A DNA stretch of 64,000 bases from Carallia brachiata (Eukaryota; Streptophyta; Magnoliopsida; Malpighiales; Rhizophoraceae), in NCBI GenBank assembly GCA_021464245.1, contig JADCRB010000068.1, forward strand, positions 7,550,134 to 7,614,133, in the 5' to 3' direction. Below the pieces are notes generated by a model that ran no database searches, was not told where the DNA came from, and was given only the letters and a program-made list of their open reading frames with translations. The position numbers and the translations under genes are program-made. How positions within the stretch are numbered: the stretch's first letter is position 1; every line of letters begins with the position of its first letter. Of the stretch, positions 47,974-60,300 are shown piece by piece.

Positions 47974-50900
47974 ATGGGCGGCACCGCCGGGAGCACGAGC
48001 ACCAGGTGGTGGGGGCGGTGGTGGAGGCAGTGGGGGTTTTGGGTGTCAACGGTAGGAGTTGTTGCGGTGATGGGCACAACAAATACAATTGGAAGCGGCG
48101 GCACCACCACTTCTGACCGGGAACACCCACCTCTCGTTTCCCGAATTGCGTTTGGCTCCTGCGCCAACCAAAGCGCTCCTCAGGTCTCTTCCCCACTCTC
48201 TCTCTCTCTCTCTCTCTGTTCGTCGCACGCGGGCGCACACGCACATATTTGTTGTCTGATTTTATACTCAAGATTGCTCGATAGGCTAACTAATTAACTG
48301 AAGAATTGCTCTTAGTTCTTACTGTAAAATGGAAGGTGTTTCATGCAACATAACGTTTTTTCGGTCGGGAGAGAGGCCGAGAGGCCACGATCGCGATCGG
48401 TCAAATCGTCTGTAGGTCACTGGGATTCGAATATGGAACCAAGAGGTTTTAACTAAGGTGTACCAACAAATTGTGTTAGAAACATGGACATGCAAAACAA
48501 CTTGGTAGTAACTAAAAAGGACATGTTTCAAACATTACTTTTGAATGATAGCAGACCAACTTTGCTAGACTCTGGATGAAGATCATGTCTCTTTAAATTA
48601 CACTTCTTTTGCAATCTTTCATCATATGATATCATATGGGGTCTTTTATCTGTGCACACGCATTCATCGATAACGTTGAATATGAGTTTCTATGATTACA
48701 AATGAATGCAACGTTCAAAACTTTTAGCAAAATAATTTTTCAAACTATTGTTCTGTGCAGCCTATCTGGAATGCAATTATTGACTTTGATCCCCAAGTTT
48801 TTATTTGGCTTGGTGACAACATTTATGGAGATATTAGACGCCCTTTTAAATTGCTTGGAAAGGAAAGGACTTTTGGACCCTGGAAAAATACACCAAGATT
48901 TGTTCCTTCCTCTGAGCACGAAATGGAGTCAAGATACAAGAAAGCCAAAGCTAATCCTGGTTATTCTTGTCTCCGGCAAAAAACTACCGTACGGCACTTA
49001 ATTTTTTCCTCTATGTATTTCATTCTTGGCATAATTTCTTTCATTTTGGTTCTCTTTGTCAAAGTTTCAAACTGCTGTTGAGAGTTTTCCTTTGCTCATT
49101 ATTTGAAGTCATCATGTTATTTACTTTGGATGACTCTTTTATAGATCATGAGTATATGATTGCCTTTCTCTGTCTTTTCATGTATAAGTAACAATACACT
49201 GATGTTGCAGGTGATTGGCACCTGGGATGACCATGATTATGGATTGAATGATGCAGGAAAGGAATTTAATGGGAAAATCGCAAACCAAAGGCTTCTTCTT
49301 GATTTCTTAGATGAACCTCAAGACAGCTCGCGGTGGGAATTGTCTTGTTTAGCTTCTCCTTCGGCATTTTATCCTGTTTCTGTTACATGTTCCTTCAAGT
49401 TAGAAAATTTAGGCCATTTTATGTCATATTTGATGGGTTGCATGTCCAATTTATTGGTGGTGAAACACGACTTTGCAGATTCTTGGATGACTAATTTGTT
49501 ATAACTGTTACTCAAAATTATAGGCGCAAACAGGATGGAGTATATGCATCATACACTTTTGGCCCTGCAGGCAGACAAATCAAGGTATAAAAGCACATAT
49601 CTCATTGTTATCTTCTCCAGAAGAGTTTAAACAGTATTTGCATGAGTCAATGCTTTGGTTGTTGATTCCCTGAGTTTTATTTAAAGAATACATGCTCACT
49701 GTGGCACTCTGTGCACTTCTTCAGGTTATCCTCTTAGATACTAGATACCACCGAGACCCTTTGCGTAGTGATGGAACTATTCTTGGGAGTTCTCAGTGGA
49801 CATGGTTAGAGAAAGAGTTGAATGGACCAAAATCAGCTATTACTATAATTGGATCTTCAGTTCAGGTATTACTATAAATGGACCAAAATCAGCTTAAATT
49901 TGTGAGGTTTATGATGGAACAGATGTGTCATATAAACATGCAAGCATGCATACATGTATCACAAATGCTTGTGCAAGCATGCATATACATTCATATTTGC
50001 ATGTGGCATGGTTGCCATATCGATAATCTTCAGCCTCAATTGCTTACTCTTGCATATATTCCTGAGAATTCTTGAAGGTTATGCTTGTAGATAAGTGTAA
50101 AATAATAGGAGTTGTTTCCAGTTGCTGAAGGAACAATAATTGTTGTCTTCATAGTCCAAGGCTTTTCTTCTTTAGCTGTTTTATTTTACTTGACCTGAAC
50201 TTGATCTAATCACATGCACAGTCCTTGAACTGTCATGTGGTTAAGGATTCCACTGCCCAGTCCATGGATCACACCAAACTTGATGTGATCAACACCCAGA
50301 AATGATCCCTTCCGTTGTAGAGTTTGGGATGATGACGCATAGAATGCATCTTAATGAGCCCTTTTTTGGACGATATGTCGGAGAGCCTGCAGATGCTACT
50401 TTCCACTGTGGCGTATGATTACTGCTGTCTCTAGTGACTGTGAAGTATTATGCTGATCCCAAAGCGTGCTTGCCTTATGATATTAATATTACATTCTAAG
50501 CCAATGAGCATCTTGTTCCTCTGGGATGAGTATCTTTAGTGTGCTGTTTCAGAAGTTGCTTAAATTTGTTACTAATTTTAATGATTAGGTAGATTTGCAG
50601 TCTTGTTCTTTGCTAACTTTCTGCTCACATTTCCACATGTCAGGTTATATCCAATCTTTCAGCAACCACTAGCCCATTATTTTATTTGGAGTCTTGGGGA
50701 CGCTTTCCGAAGGAAAGGAGCCGTCTTTTTAAATTGATAGCTGACAGTAAGGTAGCAATGACCCAGTTATAGAATTTCAAATCCCTGACTAGACTAAATG
50801 ACTTGTGCTATCTCAATTTTTTTGATCAAAGCTGATGTAGAGCATCTATTTCGACCGTTTATATTTTCAACTTTTCCTAGGTTCCACAGTCCTAGTTCCT

Positions 50901-52041
50901 CTCTTCTTGTGCAGCGAGAAGCTGTCTTTTTTGTTAGTGGAGATGTCCATTTTGGAGAAATATCACGATATGATTGTGCTACTGGATATCCACTCTATGA
51001 CATAACCTCAAGTGGGCTTACACAAGCTGTAGAGGAGGCAGTCCCAAAACCACTGAATTTCCTTGTAAGGACTGTGGCTTGGTTGACACCAACTACAATG
51101 AGAGTGATGGCTCACAACTGCAGGTTCAGGTCATGTACATATGGTATGAAATAACTTCTGCAGATTGTTATTGGTATTACCTACTGAACGAGAAAATGAA
51201 CTATATGTTCAATGGTAACATTGACTATTTGAAATGCAAAACTTATTTAGGACTACCAAATTTTGGAGCAATTGAAATAGATTGGGATGCAAGTCCAGTG
51301 ACCTTGAAGCTGGAAGTGAGGGACGTTAATGGATACCCCGTCACGGGTGTAAAAATTTCATTATTGGATTTGCATTTGCACGGTATGGATGCTGCCAAAT
51401 CACTTAAACCAGAAGAATATCTAAGGCACTGCTCCCTGGAAGTTAATCTGCCATGGATTGTCAGACATCGCCTGGCTATTCTATTCTACTTTGCTGTATC
51501 TGGTAAGATTTCCATAGTTGTCAGCATACTGCCATGTGTGGCTGCCTGAACTCTGTTGATTTCTGTTTTTATATTTGTTTTCCCTTATATGGCAAGCATG
51601 CAAGTATAAGAATTTTCGAGATAGACCCACAGACCATGCACTTGTGCACCAATGGTTTTTCTTCAATCAAGAATAGCCGCTTCATCCCACTCAGTTACTG
51701 TGCTTTAAACCCTCGTCTAAAAAATGACACCAGAACTATGCAGAAGCTTTTAACTTTTGTAATTGTTTGCTGCTATTTTGTTTTTTCCCCTGATAGTGAA
51801 TTCACATTCAAAAATCAAAAGAAAGGAAATATGGCAGACAGGATTGGATAATGTTTATTTGCGTTATGTTTGAACAAATGCTGAAGAATTTGTGGCTTTC
51901 TTCTTGTTCTACATGACCTCATTATTTTATGGTGTTCTCAATTGAATGTTGCTTGCAGTGTTGCTTGTTGCCATGATAGGACTGTGCTATGTGGCTCTTG
52001 CAGCCTTACGGCGGTGTCTACGCAAATGCAAGCTTGAATGA
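47974..52041 (+). CDS. PhoD-type metallophosphatase (nine exons)
   Basis: Exons are 47,974-48,183, 48,761-48,988, 49,211-49,332, 49,524-49,584, 49,725-49,865, 50,644-50,751, 50,915-51,143, 51,251-51,502 and 51,959-52,041. All introns are GT-AG and phases agree, giving 477 residues. PhoD/calcineurin-like metal-site motifs are present in order: FGSCANQS, WLGDNIYGD, GTWDDHDYG, LLDTRYHRD and FVSGDVHFGE. These residues should bind a two-metal centre that hydrolyses phosphoesters. The natural substrate of the plant family (for example Arabidopsis At5g42370) is not established. The N-terminus is Trp-rich then hydrophobic (FWVSTVGVVAVMG), and the C-terminus has a hydrophobic span (VLLVAMIGLCYVALAAL) followed by basic residues. 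A membrane-anchored or secretory-pathway enzyme is therefore likely. An in-frame upstream ATG at 47,848 lies in poorly conserved sequence, so I prefer 47,974. Confidence 0.9.
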
Positions 52042-52455
52042 CCACATTGAAGGAAGAAAAGAACTCCAACCTCCCAATTAAAGAACAGATTGCTTTGCAA
52101 GAACATAGACTGAGTTGTTCATTGATACGTAGTTCCCTTATAGTGGTGTTATAGAACAGTCGATGAATATGCAAAAATGCCTTATATTGGGTAACAATAT
52201 TGCTATTTTTATTGCTAATTATCAATCAATTATTATCCTCGTTGCACAATAATTGTTTTTCATCAAAATGGGAGATTATTAGCTCTAAAGAATTGTTCAA
52301 AAATTGATTTTTGAGGATAACAAACATGTTGATAAAGTTGACTAATGATTTGCAATAAGCGCTTGTAAATTCACAACGAGAATATACAGCATATGTTACA
52401 GTTTACAAGGAACACTAAATTTCAAGTAGCATGCATAGAGGCATGAAAATCATAG
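52042..52455 (+). other. 3' untranslated region of the PhoD-type gene and spacer
   Basis: Non-coding sequence after the stop codon at 52,039-52,041. The polyadenylation site cannot be fixed by eye. Confidence 0.5.
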
Positions 52456-52464
52456 ACCATTATT

Positions 52465-53069
52465 AGGGATGACAAAAATCTCCGTTTCTGATAGGATGGG
52501 GTCAAAAAATTTTGACTGGATATCCTTCATCCCTTTTTTTTTCGGCGGAGACGGAAACGAGATGAAATAGATAAGTTTTACCTTATTTCTGTCTTCGTTT
52601 CTGTCCCATTTTATTTATTTACAATTTTATCTTTTTATAATAATTGTATAATATATATTATCAAGAATAAAATTATAATTTGATTTAGGCCTTTTTTTTT
52701 TTCTTGATCTTTGCTGTCACCTGCTTTGAAGTTTCAACATTATCTAGCGTCTTTTCGGTCTGTTTAGCCTTCACACAGTTGCTTCCAAGTTCTAATCTTT
52801 AGATAAATTGAGCAACAAAATCTCCCACCTCATTCCGCCGTCTAAACTCCGATCGGTTGATTGTACATCAGTTCGCAATAGATCGATCTTTTATAGCTCC
52901 AAAACAATAAATATCTATTTTAATTTTGATCTTATTTTTATTTTTTTTTATTGCATTCATTTCTGTGTTGTTAGTCTGTTTTATTTCTCAAATGGGATAG
53001 AGACCGAGTTTAAAAATAAGACGGAGATTGGGATTGCTCGACCCTACCTCGCCCAGTTGTCAATAATGA
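52465..53069. mobile_element. Mutator-like MITE with perfect 9-bp target duplication
   Basis: ACCATTATT flanks the 605-bp element at 52,456-52,464 and 53,070-53,078. The ends share a short inverted repeat around TGACAA (GGGATGACAAAAATC against TTATTGACAACTGGGC). Internal GGAGACGG and GTTTCTGTC motifs match the repeat family near 19,900, 23,940 and 40,440. No transposase is encoded. Confidence 0.7.
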
Positions 53070-53150
53070 ACCATTATTGACAAAGACGACGGCTTACAAG
53101 AGCATCAAGATCTTTACTTTTAAGTCTTCTAGTAAAGACGGTAACGATAA

Positions 53151-53567
53151 CAAGCTCAAAATCTAAATCTAAAACAAGGCTTCAGGGAGAGGAGGCAAAT
53201 TTTACATTATCATTAGACCACTCAAAATTAGAATTATAAATAAATTGATACATTCGTTCAAAATTTTGTTAACTTAATTCAGTAAAATTTAATTCAATTT
53301 CATTCATTTAATTAAACGAGGCTTTAGGAAGACGAGCAAATCTTACACTATCATTTGACCACTCAAAATTAAAATTGCAAACAAATTAAGTTTAGCTCGA
53401 GCTCAAAATCTAGATCTAAAACAAGGCTTTAGGGAGAGGTGGCAAATTTTACACTATCTTTTGACCACTCAAAATTAGAACTGTAAACAAATTAATACAT
53501 TCGTTAAAAATTCGGTAGTTCAATTCGATAAAAACTCAACTTGAGCTCATTTATTTAATTAAACGAG
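53151..53567 (+). repeat. Tandem direct repeat, about 167-250 bp units
   Basis: The segment from AGCTCAAAATCTAAATCTAA through GGCAAATTTTACATTATC, GACCACTCAAAATTAGAA and ATTTAATTAAACGAG (53,153-53,319) recurs at 53,400-53,567. A shorter middle copy (53,321-53,400) has only the central part. Confidence 0.75.
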
Positions 53568-54484
53568 CAATATAAGAACCTAAATTAATGTCCTCGACGT
53601 TGCATTGTTAAATTAGTCCAAATCTTTGTATTCTCTGTCTGATCCAACTTGATATCCATTCTCTATTTCTTTGATCGTTCTAATTTTTCTTTCTTTCTTT
53701 AATACTCTTGATTTCTATTTGATCTGAGGAGAATTTGGGGTAGCAGGGACATTTGATCAGGGGGAGGGCGGGCTCTTTCAAGCCCGTACCAAAAGCTTTT
53801 TTTAAAAAAAAAAAGAAAGAGAGAGAGAGAAAGAGACGAGTCAAGCTCGAACTCAGCTCGAGCTCTAGTATAAAAATATCGAGCCAAGCTCGACCTGCCA
53901 AATTCTTGAAGGGCCAAGCTCGACCTAGTCAAACTCGAATCAGCTCAGCTATTTGTAGCCCTACTCAAAATAAACTTTCCTAAACACCAAGAGGACTCGA
54001 CAAACATTTAAAGTGGAAATTTTTTAGTAAATCTGATGGAGAATTTTAGAATGAGCATGCTGGCAGCTTTATTAGTTGATAATTTGTCAAAAGCAATGAA
54101 CAATTCCTTAACAAACAACAGGCTACAACAATGGAAGACATCATATTATCTAGTTTTAAATTGCGAAAAAATATGGACTCACAAAAAATGAAAAACTAAA
54201 CCAATTATTTCAATTTACTCTTCAAAATGCGTTCTGCACATAGACATGATAGACTACTGCTATAGGTACATGCTAGCTTATGCTTGAACGATCATTGTAG
54301 AATAAAAAAGGGACAGTTTCTTTCAACACATCTTTGTTTGTTCCCTTCCAACTTCTAAAACTAGTTGATAGCCGCTCATCTTTTCACAAGAAGGGCAAAG
54401 TCATAACCTCAGTGAAGTGAGGGGAAAATTTTTTTAAAAAAAAATTGTGTTATTGCCAATAAATGAAATCTCTGCCGAAAAATT
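53568..54484. other. Spacer between convergent genes
   Basis: No gene. At 53,847-53,950 the motif AAGCTCGA/CAGCTCGA repeats about six times, next to a (GA)n tract (53,815-53,835), which looks like a MITE end. From about 54,050 the sequence is probably the 3' UTR of the minus-strand FRIENDLY gene. Confidence 0.5.
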
Positions 54485-57354
54485 TCATGCAGGAACTTTA
54501 CCTTTTGTTTTCTGTTTTTTGGCATCTAATGCTGCCAAGCCCTTCCCTAATCCAACAGGAGGCTTTTCTTGATCCAAAGTCTCATTTTTGTGGGCATCAA
54601 TTGGATCATTAGAAGGTTGGCCATTGGATTCCTTCTTCGCTCCATTTGCTTCCTCATTGTCAACTGCATCTGGGGTCACCCCTGAATTAATTAAGTTAAA
54701 AAGCTGAGTAAGTGGTGGCAACGCCTGCACAGGAACACCATGCGGCCGAATCGAGAGACCCCTAGCTGCAGCTTTCTTCCTTACTTCTGCTGCTGCGCGG
54801 GCAGCTCGTTCATCTAACCCCCGGCCGCGGGGGAGGGTCTCACCAATTACTGCTGCATTAAGGGACTTATTAATCGAGCCAGTGCCAGATCCTCCAGCAG
54901 CAGCTTGGAATGCTTGTATCAGGTCAGGATGGGCCTATCACACAGAACACGTCAACATTATCCTATGGACACATTGGCATGGACATCATGCATAATCACT
55001 GACACCATAAATACCGGTACATCAGAAATTGATATGCACTGAATGCTACGAGCGTAATTAGGATACAAGCAGTTTTCTTAGTTCTATACTCTACAGGCAA
55101 TCAAAAATATAAAAAAGCTGAGATAAAATCAATGAGCTCAAACAAAGAACGGTCAAAAACTGATGCCAGGATTTTTAAAAAAGTTTAAGTTTTGCGCAAC
55201 AGAAAGGTTTATGATTGATTTCTAGTATACAATTGTATCATTCCACGAACACCACCAAATGACAACGCCGATCAACGCAACAAATGCACATGGTACTTTG
55301 TAGGCAAATCACCTTCAAGATATCAATTGCCTTTTGAGTGGAAACTGCATTCAAAGCTTGGCCTTTCTGCTTCTGCGCATTCATCTGCCGAAATCAAATT
55401 AAGAAATTGAAAAAGCTGAAAGATATAAACATTTAAGGAACATTCATGAGACTGCAACAACCTGATGTTCTCGCATCTTAAAAGTCTTCATCCAGTTTTC
55501 AGAGTCGCGTGTTCTTGAGTCATCCTCGCCAAGTTGTTTGACAAGAATATCATAGGTTTTCTTCTCATGCTGTGCACAACAAAAGACATAATCAGTCGTA
55601 TGGATAGTTGTTCCTCAGCAGCACAAGACTCAATGAATATTTCCTCCTAAGATACATGCCTGATGTGAGAGCTTAAATGCACCCATGCAGCTAAATGCAA
55701 TTGCAAGAGCATGATAACAGACAGCAGTTTGAATGTGTTCCTCGCCTAGGAGTCGCTCATTCTTCTTCAGCGCCTCTTGCAAATAACGAAGAGCAGTGTT
55801 CATCTTTCCAATATCCTGGTACATCATTGCAACATTTATGAAAGTTGCCGCTACATCGGGGTGATCTGGGCCAGATGACAAACTCAGCAAGAGCATTGCA
55901 CGAGACATGTGCCGCAGTGCAAGTTCAGTTTGGTTAAGCCCATGATAGAAGAGAGCCATATTACCATAACTACAGAAACACAGTAGCAAAACAGATAAGC
56001 CATATACACCATATATATAGTCCAAAAATAGAAGCCAAATGTGAAATGGACACAGCATAAGAGAAGATTTCCAGCTGCTCAACGAAGCTCGAGAGACTGA
56101 ACAATCTCCATTAGTAGAAGGGAATTATAATCACAAATATGATGCATAAACTCCATTTACCAAGCAAAACATCAGATATTTATTTGCATTTTGTGCACAT
56201 ACAAACAGTCATCATTGTTCCAAAGGCATGGTAACAGCTAAAAAATGTTTTTGTTCGTCAATAAAAAAGGGGAAAATGATGAAGAGCATAATAAAAGGAA
56301 AGGGGAGGGAGGAAGGACAGCTGAAAATAATATTATAAAGAAGATGGCATAGGGACCAGCCTGTGAGCTGTATCAGGGTGATCTAATCCCAGGCAACGCT
56401 CATTTATGATTAATTCCTTGTGCTGTTGTATTATTGCTCCAGCCATATCTCCAGCGTGATACAGAACCATGGCAAGGTAACTGCAAATTTGAGGTCAAGT
56501 ACACATAAATGAAAGCCATCGATCATACTCTAAAAGTTAGATAGATTTTGCAAATTCAGAGCAGTTGGATCAGTAGTACCATTGTCATTAAAATAACTAT
56601 AAACAAGAATACCATTAGAAGCCATTCAACAAGATAAGGAGGAGATATCAGATGTTAAAAGTTGCATGTGTAAAATTTTTACCGGGAACAGCTGGCAACC
56701 TCTCGATGCATTGGACCAGTCACCTATAAAAACATCACAAAAGATTGGAATGGGTACCTTGAATGTTAAAACAAGAGCTAAATTTTTTTACCTGTTGAAG
56801 AATGGAAAATGCCTCTGTGAATGATGTGTAAGCTTCAGTAAGCATACCCTGAGGCAGAAGGACCACAATAATTTATAATCACACTACAACTTCAAGATCA
56901 TAAATAATGTCTGCAAAAAAATGCTGGAAAGGAAAAATTATATGCTCGAAGACTGCTCCATGCTACCCAAATTTAGGACCATACTAATACGGTTCTAGGA
57001 AACCAAGTACTGTAAATTCATGAGACATCTATCAAAAATTAAAATACACTTCATCTCGTCTGATTCAAAGTTGGATCTACCCAAAGTAAAGACTATAGCT
57101 ACATTTGCCAGTAAAACTTCAGGATTTCAAAAAGACATATGCTTCCATTGTCGTTCATGAATTAGTTTTCTTATAAGCTATAGGTAATAAGGTGACATGG
57201 CCATTTATCACCCGAGGTGCTATGTGCTATACATACAGAAACAAATTTTAATTTAGAATAAGAGAAATGGAGGGATGAATAAAAGTGTTCTTCTATGGAG
57301 ATAAAATAAATTGAAGACTCCCATTTTAGGATTTCATCAATTAAGGATGCCTAC

Positions 57355-57387
<33 letters not shown>

Positions 57388-60300
57388 TTAATTGAGGACT
57401 CTTAACTCCTTAAAATAAGTCCATTAAAGACAATTCTTAGCTCAGGTAAGGTGCTTTGTTACTGAGTCAAGAGTAAGAGTCCTAAATATGTCTTTGTCCC
57501 TTGTTTGTATTAATAAGAATCATGCCGTGGGTGCTGAATGGTAAAGAGTGGAAGTGATAACAAACTAGAGAGAGCACGGAAGAAGAAATAGCAGAGAAGC
57601 TGTTGCAATTGAGAGAGGAAGAACCAAGGGAGAAAAAAGACAAAAAACAAAAGAGAAAAAAAAATATCTACACTGTTGGCTCTTCTTTACCCTCTACACT
57701 GTCGGCTCTTCTTTACCCCTTCTTCTAGACTACTTACACCTTTTACCCTGATTTTATGCGATGGTGGCCAGCTATCTTTGCCTTTTTAATTGCATAAGTG
57801 CATATTTAAGAACTTTGCACATTTTAAAAAAGTTTTAAGTCAGTTAACACAAGGATATAAAAGGAAATATTAAAGCAGAATACTACAAAAGAATTCAGGT
57901 CTTTGACAGTTTCCCTCAGGTCGCTTTGCCTTTTGCCACAAAACAGGCACTGGCCTAGGTAAACCCTGATTGAGGGTACCTGAATTGGACCCCAGCAGTG
58001 TGCTTAGGCCGAGTATTGCGTTGGTTAGCCTGCAGGTACCTGAATTGGACCCAGGCAACACGCTTAGCCTGCACCTGGCCTTGCCTGGGAACCTAGGCAA
58101 GTTCCCCGATTGCTTTGAACACTGTTCAAAACTGGTCATGGTGACTTAATGCTGTGTGATCCTTAATGATGTTTGGACATGACAATCAAGCCTACTACAT
58201 ACCTCAGCCAATTGCAGTTTTCCTGTTTCTACAAGCTTCTTTGCTTCTGTACAAACAGGTACCGAGTGCTTCACCACAGGCTGAAGATCCAAGATATCTG
58301 ATGTCTGGAAAGGTGTTGCAGCATTAAGATCGTACTTCCGAGCAGCAATGCAAACGCCCACCTGTTAACAGGGACAAATCAAAGACAAATTCAGTCGACT
58401 TGATGTAAAATTACTTGCCTATGAATATTATTGCAAGGCTTAGGTATCATTAGATTAAATAGGAATCAAAAATACCTTTTGGCAAAAATTGCGTATAACA
58501 TATACTTTCTTCGCCCGTAACCTTGCATCCTCTGGCAATCCAAACTATACAAAGGATCGGAAAAAAAATCAGCAAATACTAATGCCAATATTGCAGCGAA
58601 AAAGTAGCCAAGCTTATAGTCGGAGAATTCCATGGAATATTAAAAAATCAATATAGCTTTTACACACACAATCATTTCAATCACAAATAAAAGGCTTTGA
58701 AATGTCCAAACCTTTTATAAATATTTTACAAAGGTCGAAGGTAACTGATACCTGATACTTAAGTTTTGCAAATTCCTCAATGTCAGACCATAGAGAGTCT
58801 GAACTAATGCTCATATAAGATGACTGATTCTTTCTTGCAGATGCTGCTTTCAATTTTGAATGGCTCCTAGATGACTTTCTTGAAGATTGGTTGACAGCTT
58901 GATCCTGTAAATATTTGATAATAAGTAACATGCGCTTAAAGTGGATTAAATAGAATAGAAGTAACAACAACCATCATTCCAAATTTCAGGTGTCTATGTA
59001 TTCTCTACCAATGAGATATGTAATGGATTTAAACATTTACCCATCAAACTGCAAAGCATACAATATGGCACATCAATAAGCAGCGGCTAAAGGCTTAAAA
59101 CCAAACACCAGTGCATGCCCAAAGCATAGAATCAATTCATGGCACCCACGTATCCTCTCTGAAAATACCTTATTATGCGCCCTTGACATAGTTTTCATGC
59201 CGACAGCCTGCAAACATCCAAAGAAGCAGTTGAAAAAATGTGAAATTGCAGGGCCAAGATCATGATCTTCCAGTTCTCGCAAAACATCCTGCACAGAGGT
59301 GGATGGAGAAAGGCAAAACACTTATTGCACGAGGCACAAAGTTGAAGGCCATGGGAAGGGGCTAGAAAAAGAATGATAGAGTGTGAGAAACTTCTTTCCG
59401 ACATAAAGTCGGTAATCTAGCGCTGATCACCTTGAAAATGTGCTTTGCAGACCTGATGACAATCTCATTAGTACATAAATCCCATAAATGAGATAAATGT
59501 TTTGTCCCATTAGCTACCTGAAGAAATAAACCATTTCATAATCTCCAATGAGCAATATATCAAGAAGTCTAATCAGGAATTAATGTTGCCTCAATAAAGG
59601 ATCATAGTCTTTGGAACCAAAAAAAAAAATCAACAAAAGATACATCAACTAGGACATGGTGCTTACCTTTCCAATGTAGCGAACATTAATTCCATGTGCA
59701 TGTAGTGCTTCTGTAAGTGTCTGTCCATCCATGGGAGACACTTCAAGTGTGCAAAGGTCTTGAATGAACTTCGGAAGTACAGTATCCACTAGGGATAGGC
59801 TAGCCTTTCTCACATTTTCTTCATCTGCTGCTATCTCCTGGTGAATGGAGAAGAAAAGGAACAAATCAAGAGTGCTCAATGAGATACATCTACAAGAAAA
59901 CAAGTTTAATAAGTTCAACATTCACCTCTGGACTCCCCGCAAATTTAAACTCGGTAAAAACGTTGGGGTTGAAAAGTATCTCATTGTATGATTCAGAGGC
60001 TTCAGCAGAAATGGGGGAGGATTTTTCTACATTGTCAGCATTCCCATCTTTGGTTATCTCCTGCAGACCAATACAACAGGCCTCATATTTCAGATAATTG
60101 AAAAAATATTGCACCAAATAAAGCTTAGACTAATGCATCAATCCTAATATAAGAAGGTAATGTCAACTGTAAATAGCCACAATACATTTTTTGTCAAGAG
60201 TTCTAAGCTTACAGACATGTCCTTTTAAGTACATATGGCCACTGGAGCAATGATCATTCCTTAACGTGACTGATTTAAGGACAAGATGTAGTTTTGCACA

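Larger units (their letters stand above)
56849..58202 (-). other. Large FRIENDLY intron with repeats
   Basis: This 1.35-kb intron is the longest seen in the gene. It holds an (ATT)10 microsatellite (57,357-57,387) and a 26-bp tandem duplication (57,668-57,720). It also has a GC-richer insert (about 57,890-58,135) with its own 60-bp duplication. Confidence 0.75.

Noticed and set aside
47907..48271. Minus-strand reading frames opposite PhoD exon 1
   Set aside because: They are shadows of the GC-rich first exon and the CT repeat in intron 1. Only the plus strand gives family motifs and consistent splicing.
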